DNA of 33,807 nt from contig CAJJDN010000190.1 of NCBI GenBank assembly GCA_905182985.1, positions 103,324-137,130 of the forward strand, given 5' to 3'. The translations under genes and the position numbers were made by a program. Within the stretch, counting starts at the first letter, position 1. Each line of letters begins with the position of its first letter. Below are positions 10,946 to 21,464 of the stretch, one piece after another. This stretch comes from Paramecium sonneborni. Its lineage: Eukaryota; Ciliophora; Oligohymenophorea; Peniculida; Parameciidae. The notes beneath the pieces are model-generated. The model was not told the DNA's origin, did not search any database, and was given only the letters and a program-made list of their open reading frames with translations.

Positions 10946-13276
10946 TCAGAAATGATCTGGAAAAAGACACAATATTAGATCTCTAGTTTATGGAAATTGT
11001 TGAAGAATATATATTATTATTTTTTTTAGTTCCTCCATATCTTACACTCTTTCACTTAAATATTTATATTCAGCTGAATTTTAATTAGTAATCATTGTTT
11101 CAATTATATTTGATAATTTCTCTTGATTATTAGGCCAAGTATCACATAACTATTTTGTTTAAATTCTCTAATTACTTTCTTTATATAAGTATATAATGTT
11201 TTTTCATATATTTTAATATCTCCATTAGATAAAAATATTTTTAATTATTCTTCCAATTTAGATATTTATTATATATCATTTATTGAATCACCAATATTAG
11301 TTTTTTAGATTAATCTCTTATAGATCTGAGCGTCATTATACAGAGGAGTTTAGTATTAATTAAAATTAAATTTTTTTAGATTCTTTATATCATTATTTTG
11401 ATTGCTAATTAATATTATATATATGATAATTACTTCACATCAATTTATTTAGTTTTTGTCCATTATCTTAATTACTTTTGATAAGTATAAACACAATAAT
11501 CTTTAAAAAGAAATTCTACCAAAGGATAACCTTCTGTGTCTATTTTAAGATTTGCTTTGATCAATGGATCAATACTTTATTTACCTTTCTTCTCATCTTC
11601 ATTAAGTAATTGCTTTTTATTCATCCATTCATATACATGTTACATAAGTATTTTAATATCTCCCTCATAAGATATTATTTATTATTTTAAATCAATTACT
11701 TTAAATTCTCCAGTATTTTGTAGACATAGAATATGATTTTAAGAACTCAAAACAATTTAACTCAAAAATGGTAAAATGAAGGGTGCTTCTTATCTTATTC
11801 CTTTATGATTCTCAATATAAAGTAAGGCTTAATCTGTATAAATTACTATAAGATCATCATTATATTGAATTGTTTTTACTTAACCCTCTACATAATCAAT
11901 CCATTTTGGTGTATTATTCTCAATAAATCTAATCAAAGTTCCATAGATAGTTTAATTGAATATTTTTTATTACTATTTTTGGACTTCCAATAATAGAGTT
12001 TTTTTATTCATTTAAAAAGAATAACTTTTAGGTAACACTTCATATTATTAAATAATTAATAAAGGTTATTATTATTCAATCTTTTTAACAATAGGTTCTT
12101 ATTAATTAATTTCTAAAGGAATTAATTTTTTCTTTCCATCAACAATAATTTATTTAAATTAAGTGTGTGTTTGTTTTGGAATTTCTCTTTAATATATAGT
12201 ACTATCAGATATTTGATTTTTGAATTCATCCTAATTATGTATTTGTTCTATTTACATATCTGCAAACTTTAAATTTTCATTAATTTTAGGTTAATAAAAC
12301 CTAATCTATTTGACAGTATTTTTAAGATCTCCATAAAGATTCTTAATTTATTATTACTTTTCATTTTCACTTAAAACCTAACCTAAACTCATCTAAAATA
12401 AATAATTATCTTATGTACCATCATTATCTCCAATAGCAAAAACACTAAAATATTCATTAGTATTAGAATTTTTAAATAACATAGATGAGAATCTAACTAC
12501 ATTAATTGATGAAAATGGACCTACTATGGTTCTAATAACTTAAAAATTTTAATTTCTATCTAAAATAGCTACAGTTGGAATTGTCTATTAATTATAAAAT
12601 AAATACTTTATCATCTAAATTTGGTATAGCTAAATATCTACAATCAACACTCCAATCTAATTTTCTATCTTCTCTTTTGGTTGTACATTATTTACCTTAT
12701 ATTTAAAGGGAAATTGAGATTTCTTATTTCCAATTATCAATTTTATAAAAATTGACCTTATATATAATGTTTCAATACTGTATTGTCAAATTTTAAGGAA
12801 ACAATATACTTATCAAATGGATCCCAACAAATTCCAACTGTTTTTTAACCACAATCAATTTTATGTTAAATTCCATCTTATTTAATATGATAAATAAAGA
12901 TATTTCCATCTAATGATGCAGTAGCTATTCTTGAATCATCAGGAGACCAACATAATGCAGTGATTTCTAATTTATGTCCTTAATAGGTTCGATAAATAGA
13001 TAAATTAGCGCCATTGAATTACCAGACAATTAATTTATCATTACTTGTTGCTAAATATATCCCAGATGGAGATCAAACTAATTATGAAATCATTCTCTTT
13101 TCCATTTTACCAATTTAAATTGGATGTATATTAAATTAAGTATCCACTTCATTTAATAATAACCAATCTTCTTCTTCACCACTTCCCAAAGCCAATATAT
13201 TCTTTTTTGATAAACTCAATGACTTTAATCCAGTTGTAGCTTCTATTATACTAGTGTATTTGATTCTTACAGACAT
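10946..13276 (-). CDS. HIRA-like histone chaperone with in-frame TGA
   Basis: Spliced frame of 744 codons from ATG 13276 to TGA 10948-10946. WD40 part: IYLATSNDKLIVWQF, LEITALCWSPDDSRIATAS, TVGICWDPFDKYIVSLKFD, NFYKIDNWKQEISI. A stretch around LGQVLSENEK matches the region after the propeller in HIRA (LG..LSEEEK). A Hira-domain region follows (GTLIRFIENNTPKWIDYV, HILCLQNTGEFKVIDLKQ, GYPLVEFLFKDYCVYTYQK). Introns: 12757-12778, 12585-12606 (22 nt each), 11405-11433 (29 nt), 11150-11175 (26 nt). HIRA deposits histone H3.3-H4 independently of replication. Two oddities: codon 68 is TGA (13075-13073) where relatives have Trp (LV-stop-SPSG against V.WS.SG), and about 45 residues of one WD blade are missing between AIGD and NDGT. 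It may be a functional variant, a decaying duplicate, or affected by sequence errors. Confidence 0.8.
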
Positions 13277-13294
13277 ATAATTATTTATTATAAA

Positions 13295-14551
13295 TCAATT
13301 GATCATTTATTTTTGATTCTTTTTCATCAATTACTAAACGACTGAAGAATGGAAGAATCGATCAGCAAACGAGTTTATTACTTAAGGCGATTATTATTTA
13401 TTGAAGTGTGGTTGATATCCATCATAACTTTTCATCTCTATATTTCGAGGACTGATTATTTATTAATTTTCCATCCAATTCAATGGTAACGAGAATTGAC
13501 TTTTATGAGTAGTGTCACGAATCAAAGATTGAGTTTCTACTGGAAATGGACCTCTTATTAAATTAACTTAATAAAAATACAATGGTTTAGGAATTATTGG
13601 ATCTTGTTTCTCATATTTTTAAGTAACAAAATTACGAGTATAATTAGTATCAGCAATAAATGGTAATTTCTTATCACTTTAAACATAAAATGGCCCAATG
13701 ATACCATGATATTATTTTTTCCAATCTCTAAAATTAGCTGTGTATGAAGATAAACATGACATGAGATTCTAATTAGGTATATGATCAGGCTTAAAATTAT
13801 CAGACTTTTCAAATTTTTATGGCACGAAATGTTACTTAAAAATAACAAAAGATATTGTACATTATATGTGCTTGAATTCTAGAGGAATGATGCTTACTAT
13901 TTTGCTCTCTCATATATCCATCTATTAATGTATGTTGAATCCTTCATAAATTTATCATTATAATCATCAGTATATTATGTACTGTATTTACCTTTACATC
14001 TCAATTTCTTGGTCTTCAAAGATTGAATTTCCATTTCCTATAAATATAATGCTTATTATATCATATTTAATACTTAATAAATCTGAAAAATAATCCTAAT
14101 TCTATGTGATGACATCCTCTATACTTTAATCTCTAACTTAGAGATCTCTCCAAAGTTAATGATCAGTTGGGAATATCTCTTAGATATTAATTATCAAATC
14201 AGCCAAATTAGTTTTAGATGACTATTCTGATATCAATTATTCCTTCTTTTATATAGATGGTAATGTTATCGGTTTTTGATCCTCAATCATTATTCTCTCT
14301 CCTCCATGTTATTATTCTGTCTCTATTTTCTATGTTTAATAATATAGTTTCTGAATATCTGGACTCACGTGTGAAGATAACAATTGATTTTTCAATTTCA
14401 CTACTCTTCTCTTTTTCGGTTTCGTTTGATTTGTTCCATTACTTTTATTACTTTATTCACTAAACTCTGATCGTGATAATTTTTATTTATCACTTACTCT
14501 CTAAAAATCATTTTAAGTCAAGATCTTTTAGATTTTATCATCAATTATCAT
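13295..14551 (-). CDS. Hypothetical, possibly axonemal microtubule-associated protein (402 aa)
   Basis: Starts MIIDDKIQKILTQNDFQRVS and ends 18 bp before the HIRA start on the same strand. Two introns, 14052-14073 (22 nt) and 13835-13860 (26 nt), are required to join the frames. The N-terminal half is low-complexity and basic (TNQTKPKKRRVVKLKNQ). The C-terminal half has short aromatic and Pro-rich motifs (FRDWKKQYHGIIGPFYVQ, FIADTNYTRNFVTQKYEK, GPFPVETQSLIRDTTHKSQF) that resemble ciliary microtubule-inner or SAXO-type proteins. That resemblance is an impression from motif style, not a firm family match. No signal peptide or membrane segment is seen. Confidence 0.6.
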
Positions 14552-14798
14552 TCTTTATTCAATAATTATATATATATATATATTTATATTTTTAATATTA
14601 TTCTCATTAATTATTTTATTTAATTACTCCTATTATGCTTTTATTATTTTAATCTATCTTAATTAACTAAGAATTTATTATAATTATGTTTATAAATCAA
14701 TAGATTTATACTTCCTATTTACTATTTTATCAATATAAAATATATTTATGTCAAAATAAATATAATTTTTGTATTATAATTATTCTCTAATTTTCCTG
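14552..14798. promoter_or_regulatory. Divergent AT-rich intergenic region with a (TA)n run
   Basis: This 247-bp gap separates the divergent start codons at 14551 and 14799, so it should hold both promoters. It contains an alternating TA run near 14569-14582 and is otherwise extremely AT-rich. No specific factor site can be named. Confidence 0.4.
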
Positions 14799-15948
14799 AT
14801 GTCAGATTAAAGAAATCGATCTTTCTCCATGTAAAACGATGAACTCTATACTCCGGATTAATATTCGAAATCTGAATACTCTCCTGATAGAATAAAAAGA
14901 AAATCTCAAAGATCATAATAAGCCATTATTTTGCCTACTGCTGTAAATGTTTGTTTAAATTATAAATCAGATAAATGATTTGGATAAGAATCATCTAAAT
15001 AAATTTGAAATTTATTTAGATGGGAACTAGACTATAAAAGAAGGATGGTTATACTAAAGTAAAAAAGTTTATATTGAACTCACAAGATAATCAATAAGAG
15101 AATTTAATGATGAATAAAAAAGTTAATTGATTAAGGTTGTTTCCTTAAAGGAATTCGAATTCAATATCTAATAAGATAAATAAATGATTAAAATATATTT
15201 CCCTCATTTAAATTAAGTAGTCATATATTAAGCAAAAGATGCTGTAGAAGCTAAAATGTGGGTTGGGTGTTTAAATATTGTATTAGATAAACATAGAAAT
15301 CATCCAAAAAATAAATTAAATTAATTAGAAATCCCAAGATACTTTGGATTTAATGTAATTTCAGAAGACTACTTTTTAAAAATTGTAGAATCTGGAGATC
15401 TCTTACTATTTGAAACTAATAATACAGGTGCTAAATTATAAAGAGTATTCACTAATACAAAATATGATCATGTAGCAATTGCAATCAAAATGGCTAATAA
15501 GTATCTTTTCGTATTTGATGCCAATGCAGATACAGGAGTTACTTTTATGGAATGGTCATAATTTATTGAAATTAATGATCTTTATGAAAAGTAATACAAA
15601 TCTATTTATAATATTATTAGATTAGCTATAAGAAAACTTATATGTGTAGATCGATAAGAAATTGAAAATAAATTAATATAATTTTTATAACAAGTACATG
15701 GAAAGAAATATGAAATTACTTTTAGTAAACTCTTTAGATAAAAGAGTTTAAGTCCTTCTAAATAAAATGAAAGTTTTTTTTGTTCAGAATTAGTTGCTAA
15801 AGCATTTAAATATTGTGGATTACTCGAATCAGAAAAAGCAAGTAGTTCATTTTTACCTGTTGAATTCACTAAATAACTTAAATTAACTAATTAAACATAA
15901 GTTACAGATGACATAGTTGTGATACTAAAAAAACATTTGACAAAATGA
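14799..15948 (+). CDS. PH domain fused to permuted papain-like (NlpC/P60-type) domain
   Basis: Product of 373 aa. One 28-nt intron at 14943-14970 joins a short basic, Ser-rich N-terminus to a PH-like domain at about residues 60-165 (IKEGWLYQSKKVYIEL, then IKIYFPHLNQVVIYQAKDAV and EAKMWVGCLNIV as the C-terminal helix). A second domain follows, with a His in YDHVAIAIKM (H215) and a Cys in ESFFCSELVAKAFKY (C319). His before Cys in DHV and FCSELV contexts is the signature of circularly permuted papain-like hydrolases (YiiX/DUF830 and LRAT-related). The PH part would bind membrane phosphoinositides and the second part might cleave an amide or lipid ester; both roles are inferred from fold. The gene is complete, with no signal peptide. 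Confidence 0.8.
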
Positions 15949-16239
15949 ACTTTGCTTTTCATTCTTTTTTTTTATTATCATTAAAAATAAATATTAAATC
16001 AATTGATTTCTTTTTAATTTCCTAATTATTGTTGCTTAATATCTAATTAAATAATAATATAAATATATACATTTTTGTATAAAAGTTTAGTATTTTGTAA
16101 AGATTAAGTGATAATACTAGTGTTTTGAATATCTTATTATTATCATTAAGAATTTGATTATTTTTCAGTCTATAATCTGAATTATCTTTTTTTGTTTGTT
16201 GTTTATACTGATGTGATATAAGAAGGGATATAACCATAA
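15949..16239. other. AT-rich 3' intergenic stretch
   Basis: Low-complexity AT-rich DNA after the PH/papain-like gene and before the kinase remnant. I see no coherent frame with coding composition. The remnant's lost C-terminal part may extend into it. Confidence 0.35.
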
Positions 16240-17040
16240 TCTAAATCCTCTTCTAGATTAGTATAAACAACATTTTAAGATTTAAAGTTAAAATTAAGTT
16301 TAGTATGATGATTGATGAAATTTTAATTATTATTTTCTTACTTTATTAACTTTTGCAAGTATTTATAGAGAGAACTTATTAAGTATTTAGTATCATCTTT
16401 CAATTCCAAATCTTTAGATAAATGGCTAAGATAACCAATTACATTAGTATAATTATTCTCTATAGAATGGATCTTCTTAAAGCATATTTTTGATTAGATT
16501 CAAAGGTTGTATAAGTATTATCTTCTAATCTTAATCTAGATTGAGATTTTTAATCAGATATAATTAATCAATCTCTGTAGTTGTACCAGGAATAAAAGGA
16601 TTCAATAGATATAACTCCGCTAAAATACATCCTATTGCCCAAATATCTACATCTTGATTATATTATTCTTACTTTATTTATTCTGAAGACTAAATCAATC
16701 GATAATATATATTACCCGATAAAATCTAGTTTAAATATAGTCAGTATGTTACTTATCAAAAATCTATTAATTTTACAATATCATTATATTCTCTGGTTTT
16801 AAATCCCTATTATATATATATTTATATAAATAACTAATACCTATACAAATAATTTAAAACATTTTATATTTGGATGGTTTGACTTTTTAAGCATATGAAT
16901 TTTCTTTATTTTTGTTTCATCCTTTATATAGTTGTCTCTAGAAGACTATATTACCACAAATTCAATCCGTTTTTTCATCCATTTCTTATCTCCTAATTTT
17001 AAGATTATTTTATGCAATTTTTAAATATTCAACTCTTTCT
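16240..17040 (-). pseudogene. Decayed CMGC-type protein kinase
   Basis: On the minus strand, kinase motifs appear in order but in different frames. An N-lobe piece has KSNHPNIKCFKLF. A catalytic loop piece reads YLYKYIYNRDLKPENIMI, with HRD changed to NRD. VKLIDF then lies in another frame and the DFG glycine is replaced by TGA. Next come [17 protein letters not shown] and NPFIPG..TEIDQLYLI (MAPK/RCK style), and lastly EDPFYREQLY in yet another frame. Several frame changes have no GT..AG intron to explain them, and in-frame TGAs are present. This marks an inactive copy, possibly an old whole-genome-duplication paralogue. Boundaries are approximate; the catalytic-loop piece is around 16777-16810 and the DIWAIGC piece around 16630-16660. 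Confidence 0.75.
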
Positions 17041-17420
17041 ACAAAAAGAATAAATTTTTAATAGAAAAATTATTTATATCAAATAATTTATAAAATTCCT
17101 TATTAATATATAATTTTATGGAAATTATTCATAATTAAAAAATGAAAAACTAATCATTAGTAATATCTAACTTTCAGTTCTAAAGAAAACTTAATCTAAT
17201 GATCTACATCAAACTGTTGAAAAGAAATTAGAATTTATTAAAAGCATAATAAATTATTTATAAAAATACTATTGTTCCTATCAAAAAATTTGTTATTATT
17301 CATTTGTCATATTATCTCTATTAAATACATTAATTGAATTTTATAAATAAACAAAAAAATTAAACCCATAATTTTTTAATCAATTTTTATAAGTTTTTTA
17401 AAATAAATCTATTATAATTA

Positions 17421-17486
17421 GTACCTGCTTAGGTTGTTTAAAACAAGCCGAGCAAGGTATATTTTAAGTTAGGCATAACTTAAAAT
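17421..17486. repeat. Two adjacent inverted repeats (hairpins)
   Basis: 17421-17460 is an imperfect palindrome with arms of about 20 nt (GTACCTGCTTAGGTTGTTT pairs with the following 21 nt, with one bulge and two or three mismatches). Directly behind it, 17461-17486 is a perfect 11-bp inverted repeat (ATTTTAAGTTA) around a GGCA loop. Two stems back to back in non-coding DNA could form a structured RNA or cruciform; no RNA family is recognised. Confidence 0.7.
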
Positions 17487-17548
17487 CTGAAATTCTCTAA
17501 CTTAAGGATAGTCTTGTCCAAATTGAGTTGAGAAATGCTACATTGATT

Positions 17549-17596
17549 CGTTATAATAATGAAAATTATTATCGTTATAATAATGAAAATTATTAT
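17549..17596. repeat. Tandem duplication of a 24-bp palindromic unit
   Basis: Two exact copies of a 24-bp unit beginning CGTTATAATAATG lie head to tail (17549-17572 and 17573-17596). Each unit holds an internal inverted repeat, ATAATAAT-GAAA-ATTATTAT, so each copy can fold into a tetraloop hairpin. The unit lies in non-coding DNA between the kinase remnant and the next gene. Confidence 0.8.
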
Positions 17597-17654
17597 TATT
17601 GAAAAGTTTATAAATATCTATCTTGTAAAAGGAGATATTTTAATAGTGAGTTCT

Positions 17655-17672
17655 TTGTAACCCTGGTTACAA
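17655..17672. repeat. Perfect 8-bp inverted repeat with CT centre
   Basis: TTGTAACC-CT-GGTTACAA is a symmetrical site in a slightly less AT-rich patch of about 70 bp. It could be a protein-binding palindrome or an RNA hairpin; the sequence alone cannot tell. Confidence 0.6.
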
Positions 17673-18906
17673 GTAAAACATCGGAGCAATCCAGATTTAA
17701 AAACTAGCATACGACACATCAATACATCAATTTAAAAAAAAAAAAAACACAAAAAAATTTTTATACTAGAATAAATAATCATAATACTATATAATTAATC
17801 AATATTTTAATTTAATAAAACTTAACAAAATTATGAATATTAAGCCTCCTCTTTAATTTAATAATTGTATCTTTTTTATCGTTTGTTTAATCTTAAGTTT
17901 ATTCTCTTATCTATTTTCTAAAAGTGGAAAACTCAAATAGCAATTTATTTTTTAATCAACAATTCATGTCAACAAAATGCTTAATAATAATTGTAATCAT
18001 ATTTATTTTAGTATAATTTTTCTTTATTATGTTTTTCATAAAATCTTAATCCTTTGAAATAATTGGAGGAATGTTAATTTTTAATAATTTAGCTGAAAAC
18101 TTCTATTTAACTTCTAATATCTTGTAAAACTTTTTTGATCTTATTCTACATTATATATTAATTACAGCGATATTATAGAAAATAACAAATATTATCGAAA
18201 CAATCTCTTCAAATCTATTTGGCACTTAGATATTAATTTATGCTCACATCTATGGTAGTTCTAACTATCTCCTTATTATATTACGAATTTTTTATTTTTA
18301 ACTTTTATAATCTCTTAAAACTATTAAATGAACTATATGACTATCATCTCCAAAAACTCTATTTAATAAATTATTACGCTTGATGTATTATAATTTATTA
18401 TATTGCTTTTAACTATTCTAATAGATTATATCCTTTAACTAACAATGATTTTTAATTTTATTGTCTACCATCTTTAAATTCCAATTTACATTCATATAAT
18501 TTTTGATAATATGATAATAGATTTTGTAATTCTCTCCAAAATTAACTTATCAAATTTTTCTCAATTAATATTTATTCAACTTGGTGAACCTTTTTAGTTT
18601 GTTATTCATTTTATAATCTTACTTTAATATTTTTATTAATATTGCTTATGAATATTAGTTCGCATACAGATATCTAATTTTCATAATTTTTATTCCTTTC
18701 TATATGTGAATGGTTTAGTTATAATTTTCAAACTACTATTATTTTTGAAGTTTATAAAAATACGTTTAGCTTTATTTTTTGAAAATAAAATAAATCATAA
18801 GGAATCCAAATGTTGATTATAAGGTAATTATTAAATTTAAGAAGATTATAAAAGTTTATAATAAAAATTAATATAATGAGTTAATTATATTAATTAATTT
18901 TATATA
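17673..18906. other. AT-rich intergenic region with a possible gene remnant
   Basis: Mostly low-complexity AT DNA, including a 14-nt A run near 17732-17746. On the minus strand at about 18230-18460 two out-of-frame pieces, LLVKGYNLLEQLKAI and VFGDDSHIVHLIVLRDYKS, loosely recall the second half of a ubiquitin-like fold (L.YKG..L then D...HLV). They may be a decayed ubiquitin-fold gene, but the match is weak and I do not call it. Confidence 0.3.
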
Positions 18907-19443
18907 ATGACTTAAAAAACTAGTACAGATTGTTGTGTATAGACTGATTTGTATGATATGGAAATAGAAATTGTTGAAAACATTTCTCCAAAAATGATTA
19001 GTGTAAATTAATTGTCAAAAAGTGTAAACATGAGGAATAAACATTTGAAAATAGATGTGAAAAATAATTATAATACATTATTATTAAGAAAGATAGAGAC
19101 ATTTGAATAAAATTTGAATTAACAAAGAAGAAAGAAAAATGTTTATAATAATAGATCATTACATAATGAGAATGAATAAAAAGGAATAAGAAGAAAGCAA
19201 TTTATACCAAAATCATTCCATATTGAAACGCTTAACAATATTGCAACACCATAATAAATAGTTCTACCATAAAAATAGTTATTTACTCCTCTTCATGTAT
19301 TAAAGAGGAAGTTGAATTATCCAGCAAATCCATATAGATTAAAAACATGTCCTGATGATAATAAATTTTGTGATAGGATTTTATATACAAATATAATACC
19401 AGACAAAATAAAACATTTTGATGGGATAAAAGCTTTTAAATGA
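18907..19443 (+). CDS. Hypothetical protein (178 aa)
   Basis: Intronless frame from ATG 18907 to TGA 19441-19443. The product is basic and begins MTQKTSTDCCVQTDLYDMEI. It has a Gln/Asn-rich middle (FEQNLNQQRRKKNVYNN) and a Pro-containing C-terminal part (LFTPLHVLKRKLNYPANPYR, TCPDDNKFCDRILYT). It has no membrane segment and no recognised domain. Neighbours on both sides are intergenic, so context gives no functional hint. Composition favours a real gene. Confidence 0.6.
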
Positions 19444-20044
19444 TTTAAATTATATGTTTATATGTAGATATTCATTCTAAAGTTTAGATTGATTCAATAC
19501 TATCTATAGATGACACTTAATTATAATAAAATATAATTATATTCATTAGATATGAGATTTAATATGATAGATGATGTTATTTCTTATTAAATTAATAATT
19601 GATTTAATGTATCAATGGTATTTTGACTTGATTTGCAATATTTAAAATAGATTAAATTTTATTTTTATCTACTTTAAGATATTTAAAATGAGTAATTGAG
19701 TATTTTTAATAATTATTTAAGTTATATGATTCAGTAGTGTATAAAAGTTAGTATGTTCTAGAGCTGTTTTAATTTTTTTTGATTTAAAATCATTAATTTT
19801 CGTATTGGATTGTGAAATATTAGCAAGATTTCTTTAACTGTCAAAACAAAGAAGGAGAATACTTTATATATTGATTGATTATTGAAGTATATTAAATACA
19901 TGTTAAGAAGCATAACATAATTCTTGGAAATCTCTTGGCTAATTGAGTTAATTTTCATATATCTAATTGACTTTTAATTATTGATCTTTTGGTTAATATG
20001 GAATTTTGCATTATTTTAATATAATTATTATATAAATAGGGGAA
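19444..20044. other. AT-rich intergenic region
   Basis: Both flanking genes end here, with the + gene finishing at 19443 and the MFS gene at 20045. I see no coding-like frame and no repeat worth naming; short frames present are not supported by composition. Confidence 0.5.
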
Positions 20045-21445
20045 TCAAAAACTATTAACTAATGATTTTTTATTTTATTTCTATTTATATACATCCATAT
20101 TATCTAATTCTATTTAAGTCATATCAAAAGGTAATGTGGCAGATAAAATGGCAAGAATAACCATTGAAGCAGCATACAAATAAAATGGAGAATAGGGATT
20201 TTCAGAATACATTGGATAAATAAAATATGGTGATATAACACCCATAAATTTACCTACTGTTTAAGTCATACCTACTCCCATTGAACGATATTAAGTAGTA
20301 TAATTTTCATTCATAATAACCATTTCAGCTGTAAACATCACTTTGAGTAAAAATGATATAATTGTTAATCCATAAACAAGAAATACATCTTCAAATATAA
20401 TTAATAAAAGACTAGTTAAAAATATCATAACTGATAAGATTAAAACTAATTTAGATCTACCTCCTGTTTTTTTACTATCAATTATAAAATATACAACAAT
20501 TCCAGCCATTAATTCAGCAAGCATCATATACATTTATGCCATAAATCCCTTTTAAGAATCTCCTAACCAAAATGGCATTAAATAGTAGAGAGTGGTTTCA
20601 ATAATTGAAGTTAACATAAATACTATCCAAATTCTGATAGTGAAATTGATGTATTACTTTGAAAACAAATATTTAATACTTTTAATTGGTTGTTATTCCT
20701 AATTAATTTATTATTATTATTCCAATATTCCCTATTTTTATTCATCTGTTAATTAATATGAAGTTCCATTATTTACTTTACCTATATGTTCTAATTCTAT
20801 GAATCCTTAATCGTAATTTTATTTAGTAAAATAAAATCTTGGAGATTCTCTTAAATAAATTAATGAACTTATAAAACATAAAAGCAAAGGAATACTATTG
20901 ACTATTAATAGCATTCTCCAATGACCTGATTTATAATCATCTAAAAATATCATTTACAATCCTGTACAATAAATCTTTCCAATAATAAAAACAGTTGCTA
21001 CTATTGTCATTACTTAACCTCTAATCTTTGCAGGTACTATTTCACTTATAACAATATGTCCTAAAGGAATTGTAGTACCAAATATTACTCCAAAAAAGAA
21101 TCTTAAAATTAGAATCTCATAAAAACTTTATACAAGACTATGCCATAAAAGTAATAAAAATGCAAATAAACTCGAATAAAGTAAAGTTTTAGCTCTCCCT
21201 ATTCTATCAGCATAAAATGCACATAATAAAGTCCCACTAACTATACCTATAAAATATGAGCTAGTCATTAATGAAATTTTAAGATCATCTAATTTCCATT
21301 ATTGTTTTAAAACTGATTATAGAGTTCCAATTAATGTTTTCTCAATTCCATCGGCAAAATCTATCAGTGATATTATCAAAAGTACTATATATTAGAATTT
21401 ACCCATATGCACACTATTCTCTATTACTTGATCTAATGTAATCAT
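20045..21445 (-). CDS. Major facilitator superfamily transporter (466 aa)
   Basis: Intronless, from ATG 21445 to TGA 20047-20045. About 12 hydrophobic segments in two blocks flank a Gln-rich cytosolic loop near the middle (ILEQQQQINQEQQPIKSIK). The MFS loop 2-3 signature appears as AFYADRIGRAK after the second segment. Further family-like stretches are FFFGVIFGTTIPLGHIVISE, VPAKIRGQ (an E-x-P-x-x-x-R-G type motif) and LRESPRFYF, which together resemble the SV2/organic-ion/sugar porter branch. Substrate cannot be deduced. It probably sits in the plasma membrane or a vacuolar membrane. Its start codon is 19 bp from that of the divergent Q-rich gene. Confidence 0.85.
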
Positions 21446-21464
21446 TAATAGTTATTTATTTTAT
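21446..21464. promoter_or_regulatory. 19-bp divergent intergenic gap (MFS / Q-rich gene)
   Basis: Only 19 bp lie between the two divergent ATGs as called. If both starts are right, promoter elements must overlap coding sequence. The Q-rich gene's start is the less certain of the two, because its N-terminus is low complexity. Confidence 0.4.

Noticed and set aside
13594..13848. 84-aa hydrophobic minus-strand frame
   Set aside because: It is an out-of-frame reading of the spliced 402-aa gene on the same strand. It partly covers its 26-nt intron.
18230..18460. Ubiquitin-like pseudogene
   Set aside because: Only two short out-of-frame pieces resemble the fold, which is too weak to call; it is recorded only as a remark in the intergenic entry.
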